Shown in pieces: positions 1 through 8,049 of a stretch of DNA of 33,367 nt (its first letter is position 1; every line of letters starts with the position of its first letter). The stretch is from Candidatus Marinamargulisbacteria bacterium SCGC AG-410-N11 (GTDB taxonomy: Bacteria > Margulisbacteria > Marinamargulisbacteria > GCA-2716485 > AG-410-N11): the NCBI GenBank assembly GCA_003265895.1, contig QFBS01000016.1, forward strand, positions 1 through 33,367. Direction: 5' to 3'. Made by a program: the position numbers and the translations under genes. Under the pieces are notes generated by a model. The model had not been told where the DNA came from. It saw only the letters and a list, made by a program, of their open reading frames with translations, and did no database searches.

Positions 1-1
1 T

Positions 2-967
2 AAAGATTTAGAAACCGTTGTTATATTAGGGGATCGCTTACTAGCTACGTTTAATAACTCGTTTTTTGGGAGTTATTTTTTTCACTTTTCAATTCCTAAA
101 AATATATCCGTTAAGTTATATGATTTAAGTTTTTCATCGCCGTTATTATTTTCATCATTTAAAGATGATATTCATATTTTAGATAGTTGGATGAAATTAG
201 GGGTTGGTGGAGGGAGTTTTAAGACGATTATGCTAAACCACCGTTTAGGAAATGATAGGCCTAGAATGCAGGAAGTTTGTTTGGATGGACATTATGGTTT
301 AGTTAATGCATTGGGTTTGCCTGGAAAAGGAGTTCATGTTTTTTTAGAGTCAATATTACAATCTAATTTATTATCGTATGATCGCCCCCTAGGATTTAGT
401 ATCGGAGGAGAGAGTAAAGAAGAATATCTAGAAGTGTTTAATTATTTAATAACGCAACTTTCTCAACAGCAGTTTAAACAATATTATTTTGAATTAAATA
501 TTAGTTGTCCTAATACTTCTGATGGTCGCCAACTTATGGATCAACCGGATGAAGTTATTGATTTAATTTGTCAAATGAGGAAACAATCTGACGTTATTAT
601 TGGAGTGAAAATTTCGCCAGATCAAACAAACGAGTTGCTTTATGATTTAGCTAAGAAGTTAGCGCAATTAGACCGAGTGTTTATAGTTTCTGGGAATACT
701 CAATATCGACGATGTGGATCTGTGGGACTATTAGATTCTGATATTTCCATTGGTGGAGGTGGCTTGAGTGGCCCTTATTTATTTGATAGAACATTAGAAT
801 TATCAAATTTATTTTCTGATTTAGATATTCCTGTTATAGCTGTTGGAGGTATTTCAACTATTAATCATATTAATCAACTTAAACAAAATGGTATCTTTTT
901 ATTTGGAATGGCTACCGCTTTAGTTAGAAACTCTTATTGTATTCCAATATTAAATCGACAATTATAA
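2..967 (+). CDS. Dihydroorotate dehydrogenase-like flavoprotein, 5' end cut by window edge
   Basis: This is an FMN-dependent TIM-barrel enzyme of the dihydroorotate dehydrogenase family, which oxidises dihydroorotate to orotate in pyrimidine synthesis. The reading frame is open from base 2 with no in-frame ATG before 191. The barrel start (LYDLSFSSPLL, about 115-150) lies upstream of that ATG, so the gene begins outside the window. Visible marks are GNDRPRM (the family's GNxxPR), NISCPNT at about 497-517, GNTQY, GGGLSG and a C-terminal VGGIS phosphate-binding strand. The overall pattern resembles class 2 (quinone-linked) enzymes. However, the position of the class 2 catalytic Ser is Cys (codon 506-508), as in class 1. 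Function as true PyrD is likely but not certain; another DHODH-like oxidoreductase is possible. Confidence 0.8.
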   Translation, partial: KDLETVVILGDRLLATFNNSFFGSYFFHFSIPKNISVKLYDLSFSSPLLFSSFKDDIHILDSWMKLGVGGGSFKTIMLNHRLGNDRPRMQEVCLDGHYGLVNALGLPGKGVHVFLESILQSNLLSYDRPLGFSIGGESKEEYLEVFNYLITQLSQQQFKQYYFELNISCPNTSDGRQLMDQPDEVIDLICQMRKQSDVIIGVKISPDQTNELLYDLAKKLAQLDRVFIVSGNTQYRRCGSVGLLDSDISIGGGGLSGPYLFDRTLELSNLFSDLDIPVIAVGGISTINHINQLKQNGIFLFGMATALVRNSYCIPILNRQL

Positions 968-1007
968 TAAATGTTTAGTTTGTTTATTTTAGGGAATATT
1001 TGATTTT

Positions 1008-1949
1008 ATGGTAAACAAAACAATAGTTGGAAAATATACTATTTATTCATTATTAGATCATTTAGATACAATTGATGTGTTTATTAATGATATGAAACAA
1101 TATTGGACTGAACCTGATAAAGTTGATCAGTATGCTAATCAAATGAAAACACAGGTTTTGAAGTGTTCGGATCCTAACTCAAAAGTAAGAGGTTTGGTTG
1201 CATTTGATAATGAAATTCCTGTTGGTATTTGTTGGACTGAAGTATCTAATAAACATTATGGTCATTTTACGATTCATACTATTGACGATGATAGTGCTAC
1301 AGCATTAATTCAAGAAATGATAAATCAAAAACACTTTGATCAAGCATTATTAGAATTAGTTCAAATTAAGGAAACACCTATTTATAGAGATACTTGTTTA
1401 TCATTTAAATTAATAGAAAATGAGCGAAAGAGAATGGCTTGCTGGTTAGATAAAGATGTTATTTATGACGAACCTGATGATGACATAGAGTTTTTTCATA
1501 TGAGTTTGGACACGTGTGATTTAACAGGTAAAATGAGCTATGATGCTCATCAAGTGAGTCATGATTATGATATGTATCCAGAAATGAATAACCTTAACAA
1601 TAGAATTGCATTAGAAAAGCGGGTATTTGGTGGTTTATATGGAAAGGTTATTTCTGAAACAAGTATTATGGCTGGAAAAGGTAGTGAAATATATGGTTAT
1701 ATTTTGTATGTTGAAGTAAGTTCTTGGGGATTTGAAAAAATTCCATGGATATTTGATATAGTGGTTAACCCCGCTATTCATGGTATGGGTGTTGGACGAC
1801 GATTACTTACAAAAACTCTAAATAAATTAACGGAAATGGATTATCCGATTGTTGGGTTAGCTGTTTCGTTGAATAATGTTTATGCCATTCGGTTATATGA
1901 AAAACTTCGTTTTATAGATAGTGATATCTTTTACGAATATATTCAATAA
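1008..1949 (+). CDS. Tandem GNAT-fold N-acetyltransferase
   Basis: A 313-residue protein whose last 90 or so residues form a clear GNAT acetyltransferase domain. It has a beta-4 strand (IFDIVVNP), the acetyl-CoA pyrophosphate loop HGMGVGRRLL, and a C-terminal NNVYAIRLYEKLRF segment typical of motif B. The N-terminal half (about residues 10-110, with LVAFDNEIPVGICW) looks like a second, degenerate GNAT repeat, giving a two-domain layout. The substrate cannot be read from the sequence. It is a stand-alone gene 40 bases after the DHODH-like gene; the start has only a weak AGGG-like ribosome site about 14 bases upstream. Confidence 0.85.
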   Translation: MVNKTIVGKYTIYSLLDHLDTIDVFINDMKQYWTEPDKVDQYANQMKTQVLKCSDPNSKVRGLVAFDNEIPVGICWTEVSNKHYGHFTIHTIDDDSATALIQEMINQKHFDQALLELVQIKETPIYRDTCLSFKLIENERKRMACWLDKDVIYDEPDDDIEFFHMSLDTCDLTGKMSYDAHQVSHDYDMYPEMNNLNNRIALEKRVFGGLYGKVISETSIMAGKGSEIYGYILYVEVSSWGFEKIPWIFDIVVNPAIHGMGVGRRLLTKTLNKLTEMDYPIVGLAVSLNNVYAIRLYEKLRFIDSDIFYEYIQ

Positions 1950-2020
1950 ATTCAATATAACTTTTTTTTATACTTTTCGATAATTTAATGTGAACTTTAA
2001 TAGAAAGTAGGCATTTAATT

Positions 2021-2944
2021 ATGAAAAAAATAATAGCTTTAGGTTTTAAGAACCAACGTATTTATAAACTTGAAATATTAAATGCAAATCCTTTACTTGA
2101 ATCTCAATATCCTGAAGAAAAACAATATTTTAATGAAATTAATCAATTATTTATAAATTTGATTAACTTTAATTCTTTTGATTATGAAAAAAAGAATTCT
2201 TTCAAGAAAAGTTTGAATTCAGATATATCTTTATATAAATCAGATTTTACCTTTGGTTCTGTTTCGTATTTACATTATTTTAGTTATTTAGGTTTTGAAG
2301 ATTTATTAGTTAAGATAATAGATTCTAAACTAGACTTTGTTTCTCCAACTAAGAAAACAAATTCTTTTTCGTCTTCTTTTTTTAATAAAACCAATATGTT
2401 AACTAAAAAAGACTCTAAAGGACAAAATATAGTTCATTGGGCAATTAAAGGTAATCAAAAGACTCTTTATTCTGTGTTAGAATCTAAATTTGATATTCAA
2501 AATGATGAAAAATATAACTATTTATTATTTTCGATAAACGAAAATGAATTTGATATTGCATCTCATATTTTTAAAAATTTGAGAGAAGATAATTATTTTG
2601 ATCAAGATAATCAAAAATTTTTGGAAATGGTTATTTTATTATGTAAAAAATATGATTCATTGAAAGATAGTTGTAGAAATTTTTTTAGCCAAATTAAATT
2701 TATACTTAAAGAGATTTTTTCTAATAATCAACGGTCTAATATTGGAGAGAGCGCATCTTTAAATTGTTTAGTTGACATAGCTATTAAAGAATTAGCTTGG
2801 GATATATATTTTTATTTAAACGATTCATGTAATTTGAATTCTAAAAAATATGATGTGTTATCTGGTTTAAACGGATCTAATTTTTATCAACCTAAGATTA
2901 GAGATGGTGGTTACGTCGAGAGATATCAAGAGGATTTAAATTAA
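2021..2944 (+). CDS. Small ankyrin-repeat-like protein
   Basis: A 307-residue protein very rich in Asn, Lys, Ser and Phe. Two stretches look like divergent ankyrin repeats: SVSYLHYFSYLGFEDLLVKI at about residues 79-98, and DSKGQNIVHWAIKGNQKTL at about 131-149. They share the LHxxxxxG / xHWAxKGN pattern of the helix-turn-helix unit. The second is followed by a third, weaker unit. No signal peptide or membrane segment is seen. The ATG at 2021 follows an AGTAGG-like ribosome site. Ankyrin repeats mediate protein binding, so the partner is unknown. It lies immediately upstream of the terpene-synthase-like gene (48 bases to its chosen start) on the same strand, so co-transcription is plausible. 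Strict function: unknown. Confidence 0.6.
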   Translation: MKKIIALGFKNQRIYKLEILNANPLLESQYPEEKQYFNEINQLFINLINFNSFDYEKKNSFKKSLNSDISLYKSDFTFGSVSYLHYFSYLGFEDLLVKIIDSKLDFVSPTKKTNSFSSSFFNKTNMLTKKDSKGQNIVHWAIKGNQKTLYSVLESKFDIQNDEKYNYLLFSINENEFDIASHIFKNLREDNYFDQDNQKFLEMVILLCKKYDSLKDSCRNFFSQIKFILKEIFSNNQRSNIGESASLNCLVDIAIKELAWDIYFYLNDSCNLNSKKYDVLSGLNGSNFYQPKIRDGGYVERYQEDLN

Positions 2945-2992
2945 CCTAATATTAACACTCTACGGAAATCTATGTTTCGGGGAGGGACTGAA

Positions 2993-5062
2993 ATGAAAAG
3001 AAAAGTTATAGCTATTAAATTTGAAAAAAGAGTGGACTTGCAAAAAGGTCAATCTAAATTGATGTTTGAAGCTTATGAGAAACTTTCAGGTATTTGTGCT
3101 AACCAGTTAGAATTACAATGTGCTGGGATTTCTTTTTCTTTTCGTCAGGCTTCAAACCTAGCAGCTCGAGCATTGGATGGTGTGAGTTTTTCTTGTTCTG
3201 AACGAGAAAACGCTAATGCTGTATTTATAAAATATGAAAATACATTTCGCTTGTTTAAAGACTTTATGCAAGGCATAAAACAAGATCTTAAAACTAAAAA
3301 TATTGGATCTTCTGTTGTTGATAAACTATTTGATCGTATTTGGACTAAGTTTTTTGAAATGGATACTATTATGATGGCTTGTTTAATTCATCCTAATTTA
3401 GATTGTAAAAAACTTTTGACGATAGCTTTATTTTATAATTTTTTGTTTACTCATGATGATAAATTTGTTGATATAGATAATCTTGAAAGTTTAGATGGTC
3501 AAGGTAAAAAGGTTGCATTGAACTTGTTGATAAGATTACATACTGGTTATTTAAATATATTTAAGCAAGATGTTGGTTTTTTTATATGTGATTCTCACGA
3601 TATATTGACGAGGATATTAATAAATATTCAACAAAAATTTCTTTTTAAAATTAAAGAAGGTATCGGAGAGAAAAACAGTGAGCCATTTATAAATTTGGTA
3701 GAATCTTATTTTGTATCAATTCAAAAGGAATTTGAATGTAGAATTAAATCTGGATCTGACTCACGAGAATGTATTGAAAGTAAGGGGAGTGATTTTGAGA
3801 GTTTTTTTGAAAAATATCCTATATTTAGAGGTTTTATAGAACAGAAAAACAATTTAAATATTATGGAAGATTGTATTCCAGATTTATTTAAATATATTAA
3901 TGAACGTCTGGATACTGGTGCGGTAAAACCGTGTATTGAATTAGGTTGCTTATTGAGTGGTGGACGTATTTTAGATTCTTTGGATAGTTTAACGGCTAGT
4001 GTATTATTTGTTTGCTTTTTTAATGACATAACGTCATGTTACAAAGAAATTATGAATGATGAAGAAGATAATATACCGATGGTGTTTTATAATCATAATA
4101 ATTCTTTTTATACTTCATTTAAAGAAGTCGGATTGATAACTAATTTTGTAGCAGAGTCTTTTGAAAAAAGTATTCTTACAGAACCAGACTCTAAAGAATT
4201 GAATATTTCTCGTCAGGTGTTACATAATTGGATGTCTGCTTATCCGTCATATGAAGTTCTCTCTCAGTTTTTGGTAACTTGTCGTCATCGAATTGGGACT
4301 CAACCAGTTATTGAAAAACTCTTACAACAAGATGATGATTTTTTTTGTAATTGGGTTAAATTACAACAGAAAAAGAAAGCTTATATATTTGAAGAAGATC
4401 CTAACGTTAAGATTTTAAATAAACTTCAATATAAAGATTTGTTAAATTGTATAGAAGGTTTTTCAAAGGGTAGGGTTTTATCAAGAGATGTTTTATTACA
4501 TTTAAAACAAAGAAAAGATGATTTATTAGGTGAAAATTTTCTAAGTTCAAAACATCTTAATCAATTTTATCTAAATCGATTAGGAAATATTAAGAATTAT
4601 ATTAAAAATAAACAAATGGAATTAGCGTTAATGGAATTAAAACAACTTAATAAGCTTGTTACGAATAATCTACTTTTGAGCGACCTTTCTTCTATATTTA
4701 TTAAATCTATTAAAAATAATATTAAAAAATTGGAGCAATTACTTGCTATAACTAGATTAATATCAGAGTTTGAAAAATATGTTATATCAGATATAGAGTT
4801 TGCTAAACAGAAAGTGCTTACTTTTTATGACGATGTTTTAGAAAGATTTCAAATTTCAAGCTTTAATGATTTGGAACTTTTAGCTTCTAAAAATAATGAA
4901 TGTGGTCAAGAGATTTATGACTTTTTAGAGGATTTAAATAAATTTTATGAACGTGCAAGTGATGGTGATTTGACAGTTGTTTTGTCTATTGAAAACTATA
5001 GATTTATTTTAGATGATTTTGTTGAAGATATCAGTGGATCTATTCAAGAAACGTATTCATAA
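2993..5062 (+). CDS. Class I terpene synthase-like protein with long helical C-terminal extension
   Basis: A 689-residue protein. I chose the ATG at 2993 because GGGGAGGG ends 6 bases before it; an ATG at 2972 has no such site. Residues about 125-420 match the class I terpene cyclase layout. An A-x(3)-HP helix leads into FLFTHDDKFVD, an aspartate-rich DDxxxD motif at 155-160. A candidate pyrophosphate-sensing Arg305 lies in YINERLDTG. The NSE metal triad NDITSCYKE sits at 344-352, followed by DNIPMVF, the usual N-x-V-like continuation. The C-terminal RY motif seems altered to SY (W-x6-Y). Metal-dependent ionisation of a prenyl diphosphate is therefore the likely chemistry; product unknown. 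About 190 residues separate the two metal motifs, which is longer than usual, and about 270 C-terminal helical residues are not recognised. No prenyl transferase gene is nearby. Confidence 0.65.
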   Translation: MKRKVIAIKFEKRVDLQKGQSKLMFEAYEKLSGICANQLELQCAGISFSFRQASNLAARALDGVSFSCSERENANAVFIKYENTFRLFKDFMQGIKQDLKTKNIGSSVVDKLFDRIWTKFFEMDTIMMACLIHPNLDCKKLLTIALFYNFLFTHDDKFVDIDNLESLDGQGKKVALNLLIRLHTGYLNIFKQDVGFFICDSHDILTRILINIQQKFLFKIKEGIGEKNSEPFINLVESYFVSIQKEFECRIKSGSDSRECIESKGSDFESFFEKYPIFRGFIEQKNNLNIMEDCIPDLFKYINERLDTGAVKPCIELGCLLSGGRILDSLDSLTASVLFVCFFNDITSCYKEIMNDEEDNIPMVFYNHNNSFYTSFKEVGLITNFVAESFEKSILTEPDSKELNISRQVLHNWMSAYPSYEVLSQFLVTCRHRIGTQPVIEKLLQQDDDFFCNWVKLQQKKKAYIFEEDPNVKILNKLQYKDLLNCIEGFSKGRVLSRDVLLHLKQRKDDLLGENFLSSKHLNQFYLNRLGNIKNYIKNKQMELALMELKQLNKLVTNNLLLSDLSSIFIKSIKNNIKKLEQLLAITRLISEFEKYVISDIEFAKQKVLTFYDDVLERFQISSFNDLELLASKNNECGQEIYDFLEDLNKFYERASDGDLTVVLSIENYRFILDDFVEDISGSIQETYS

Positions 5063-5097
5063 GAACGAACTAAAATAATTTTTCTTATAACGGTTAT

Positions 5098-5126
5098 TTG
5101 ATTTATTAAGTTGTTAATATTAAAAT
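5098..5126 (+). promoter_or_regulatory. Predicted sigma-70-type promoter of the glycosyltransferase cassette
   Basis: TTGATT (5098-5103), a 17-base spacer, then TAAAAT (5121-5126). The -10 box ends exactly 6 bases before the GTG at 5133 and there is no Shine-Dalgarno sequence. Transcription would begin at or next to the start codon, giving a leaderless mRNA. Confidence 0.5.
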
Positions 5127-5132
5127 GTCATA

Positions 5133-6551
5133 GTGAAAAAGATTTTAGTTCAACGTGCAGATCGCTTAGGTGATCTTGTTTTTAGTTTGCCTGTTATTCA
5201 AACGCTTAGGGATAATTACCCGAACGCATATATTGTGTTATTAACATCAGAAATAGGAACAGAGTTAGTTCAAAATTATTCTGCGATAGATGATATTGTG
5301 ACTGTTCAATTTAGGAAAGGTAAATTAGTTAATCGATCAACTTTAATTCAAAAAATTAAATCACAGCAGTTTGATATATATATATCCTTATGGAATCATC
5401 CTGATATGGCTAGGTTAGGTTATAAATGTAAAATTCCGATGAGAATTGGCGATGGGTCTAATTTGTTATTAAGGCGATTTTATAATCGTTCAGTTACTCA
5501 AAATTGGTGTGATTACTCAAGGCATCAAGTTGACTTTAATTTAGATTTATTACAACCATTAAAATTATCTTCTATTAGTTACAATATTCCTTTTTCGGCT
5601 AGTGAATGTAGTAAGTTATATACTGATAATCTTTTTGAAAAGAAGTTAGATAAAACTAAAAAGACTTTATTGATTTTTGTTTCTACTGGAGGAAGTAACT
5701 ATCCAATTCCATTTGAAGCGGTTGTAAGCTTTATTAAAAAAGTTCATGATATTGGTTTATTTAATATTATTTTATGTGGAGAGCCTGGACCTGGATATTA
5801 TAAAAAACTACTTTCAGATTCTATGGTTCTTGATTTAGTTGGAAAAACAACTATTATTCAAATGGTTGGGATTTGTGAACGGTCGCACTTTGTTATTGGG
5901 CCGGATACGGGATTAACACATTTGGCTGCTTTGTTTGATAAACCTATTTTATTTTTTTCTCCGATTAAACCTAATCCTCCAGTTCGTTGGGGGCCTTCTT
6001 CACCATATGTAAAAATTTTACGTCAAGAATATCGTTGTCAGTGTGTTGGAACAAACTTGTGTAATCCCAGTGAATGTTTTGGATATGTTGATGGTGATTT
6101 ATTATATCGTTTATTTACTGAGCTAATGAATGATGTCTCATTAAATCAAGAACTTAATGTATCTAGTCGAAGACGTTTGTTTTTATTGTCTTCTATTCGA
6201 GTTCTATATATTGTTAGATCTCAATTTGAATATGATACGGCTTTTTCTTTATTAAAACAGTTTCGTCGAGAAGGTTTAATTGTTTTTCCTTTTGTTATTT
6301 TAAAGTGGGATTTTGCTTCAATTCGATTTGTTTTGAAATATATTAGTCAAAATAATATCAATGTTGTTCAAGGTTCTGTACCATTATTTATAAGATTTTT
6401 AGTTTCTTTTTATTTGGGGACTATTCTTCAATATGTTAAACCTATTTTTATTTCTACTCCATTTCAGCATTTTATTTCTTTAAAAGATTATTTAAGTTTT
6501 TATTGTTTAAAATGGAATAAGTGCAATAGGAATTCTTTTACTCATTTATGA
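5133..6551 (+). CDS. GT9 (heptosyltransferase-type) glycosyltransferase with extra C-terminal domain
   Basis: A 472-residue GT-B enzyme of family GT9, which transfers ADP-heptose or related sugars to lipid-linked glycans at the inner face of the membrane. The N-terminus carries QRADRLGDLVFSLP (the D-x-x-GD acceptor-side signature). GPDTGLTHLAA at about residues 256-266 is the donor-site loop, and VRWGP plus four cysteines in CQC...C...C follow. GT9 proteins normally end near residue 340. Here about 120 further residues begin at SIRVLYIV and look like a Rossmann-type half-domain shared with the next gene. The start is GTG with no ribosome site but a promoter box at the right distance for leaderless translation. 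It overlaps the next gene by 4 bases. The sugar and acceptor are unknown. Confidence 0.85.
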   Translation: MKKILVQRADRLGDLVFSLPVIQTLRDNYPNAYIVLLTSEIGTELVQNYSAIDDIVTVQFRKGKLVNRSTLIQKIKSQQFDIYISLWNHPDMARLGYKCKIPMRIGDGSNLLLRRFYNRSVTQNWCDYSRHQVDFNLDLLQPLKLSSISYNIPFSASECSKLYTDNLFEKKLDKTKKTLLIFVSTGGSNYPIPFEAVVSFIKKVHDIGLFNIILCGEPGPGYYKKLLSDSMVLDLVGKTTIIQMVGICERSHFVIGPDTGLTHLAALFDKPILFFSPIKPNPPVRWGPSSPYVKILRQEYRCQCVGTNLCNPSECFGYVDGDLLYRLFTELMNDVSLNQELNVSSRRRLFLLSSIRVLYIVRSQFEYDTAFSLLKQFRREGLIVFPFVILKWDFASIRFVLKYISQNNINVVQGSVPLFIRFLVSFYLGTILQYVKPIFISTPFQHFISLKDYLSFYCLKWNKCNRNSFTHL

Positions 6552-8047
6552 CTTTTAAAAAACTATTAATTGTTAGGCCGGATGCTATTGGAGATGTTGT
6601 ATTAATGATTCCTATGATTAATACAATAAAATTGAATTGGCCTGAATGTGATATTTATGTATTACAGCAATCCTATACTGCAGATTTATTTAAGGATCAT
6701 CCATCGGTTAAATCTGTTATTATAGACCGAAAAAAGCAAGGTCAATGTAAAACAATTAAAGATTTTTGGAATTATGTGTCATATATTCGATCATTTAAAT
6801 TTGAAGTTGTTATTCATTCTTTTTTAGATGATTTTTATGCTAGATTAATGTTTTGTGCTCGAATTCCAGTAAGGATTGGTGATTCACAAAAACTTTTTTT
6901 AAGATTTTATTTGAATCGCTCAGTAGCTCAACGGTTTCGACAGTTAACGCTTCATGAAGTAGAGCATAACTTAACCTTATTAAGGGGGTTGTCACAAACT
7001 ATTACAGTGGATTCAAAAATGAATCTTTTTGTTCAAAAAGAACGTGTAAAGAAAATTAAAAACTTATTATCCTCTAAGGGCTGGTTAGGAAAACCGTTAA
7101 TTGGTATTCACCCAAGTACAGGGGGAGGTAATCGGTTTTGGAGTCCAGATTATTATCGGCAGTTAATTCAGTTAATTAATCGAGATGCTCACTTTCAGGT
7201 AGTAGTGACCGGTATTGGTGATAAGGATAAACAATTAATTGATCAACTTAGTAATGGATGTTCTTTAAATGACTTTATTTTGTTATATAATGAAACCTCA
7301 TTACTTGACTTAATGGCGTATACCTCTCTACTAACTGTAATGATTGGTACAGATACTGGACCTACTCATATTGCAGCAGCTTTAAATATACCTGTATTGG
7401 GAGTTTCGCCAACTAAATTTGTTAAATCGTTGCGATGGGGTCCTTGGAAAACTAATAGTCGAGTTGTTGGAAAGCCTTTCAACTGTGATTTAGTTTGTAA
7501 TCCTTACAAGTGTCAGCTTATGTATTGTATTGACGCTCTTCAGCCACAATATGTATATCAAGAATTACAAGCTTTATTAGATTCTGACTCTAAATTATAT
7601 TCATTAGGCTATTTAAGAAAAAATTGGTTTAAACATTCTGTTAATATTGCTGTCATTTTTTCTCATCGATCTCAGTTGTCTTTTATTAAAAAGTGGATTG
7701 AATTTATTGATCAATACCAGTTGAGAGGTATGGTTTTATGTTTAAATTCTGAATTAGAGAAACTGCTTTTAAATGAGAAATCAAAATCATTAATTGGGAT
7801 AGAAATATTTTCATTTTTACGATTAAAACAGCTTATTGATCTGTTAGCTAAATATGATATTAACTTGATCCATATTTTACAATCTAATCAACGATTATTT
7901 TGGTGGTTTATTCGTCAGATTGTGGCATTATTTATTTATTGTCCTCCTGTTATATATTTAGGTACTGATTTTTCATTAAAAATTTATATGGATTCATTTA
8001 ATCAATATGAAGATGTTATTATAGTGACTGAAAAAAATGGAGATTAG
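6548..8047 (+). CDS. Second GT9 glycosyltransferase with extra C-terminal domain
   Basis: A 499-residue paralogue of the preceding gene, coupled to it by an ATGA overlap. RPDAIGDVVLMIP at the N-terminus and GTDTGPTHIAAA at about residues 265-276 are the GT9 marks. LRWGPW and a four-cysteine cluster (CDLVC, C, C) follow, as in heptosyltransferases. From about residue 365 (VNIAVIFSHRSQ) a C-terminal segment runs to the end. It has the feel of the first half of a GT-B (GT4-like) fold: alternating strands and helices, then DINLIHILQSN and PPVIYLGTDF. The same block, diverged, ends the previous protein. Together they probably add successive sugars of a lipopolysaccharide-like core. Donor and acceptor cannot be told. 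Confidence 0.85.
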   Translation: MTFKKLLIVRPDAIGDVVLMIPMINTIKLNWPECDIYVLQQSYTADLFKDHPSVKSVIIDRKKQGQCKTIKDFWNYVSYIRSFKFEVVIHSFLDDFYARLMFCARIPVRIGDSQKLFLRFYLNRSVAQRFRQLTLHEVEHNLTLLRGLSQTITVDSKMNLFVQKERVKKIKNLLSSKGWLGKPLIGIHPSTGGGNRFWSPDYYRQLIQLINRDAHFQVVVTGIGDKDKQLIDQLSNGCSLNDFILLYNETSLLDLMAYTSLLTVMIGTDTGPTHIAAALNIPVLGVSPTKFVKSLRWGPWKTNSRVVGKPFNCDLVCNPYKCQLMYCIDALQPQYVYQELQALLDSDSKLYSLGYLRKNWFKHSVNIAVIFSHRSQLSFIKKWIEFIDQYQLRGMVLCLNSELEKLLLNEKSKSLIGIEIFSFLRLKQLIDLLAKYDINLIHILQSNQRLFWWFIRQIVALFIYCPPVIYLGTDFSLKIYMDSFNQYEDVIIVTEKNGD

Positions 8048-8049
8048 AT

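Noticed and set aside
2972..2992. Upstream ATG that would lengthen the terpene-synthase-like protein by 7 residues
   Set aside because: The GGGGAGGG ribosome site lies downstream of it and fits the ATG at 2993 with 6-base spacing.
3721..4029. Minus-strand open frame of 102 codons
   Set aside because: It lies wholly within the terpene-synthase-like gene over its conserved motifs, has no ribosome site and no recognisable domain.
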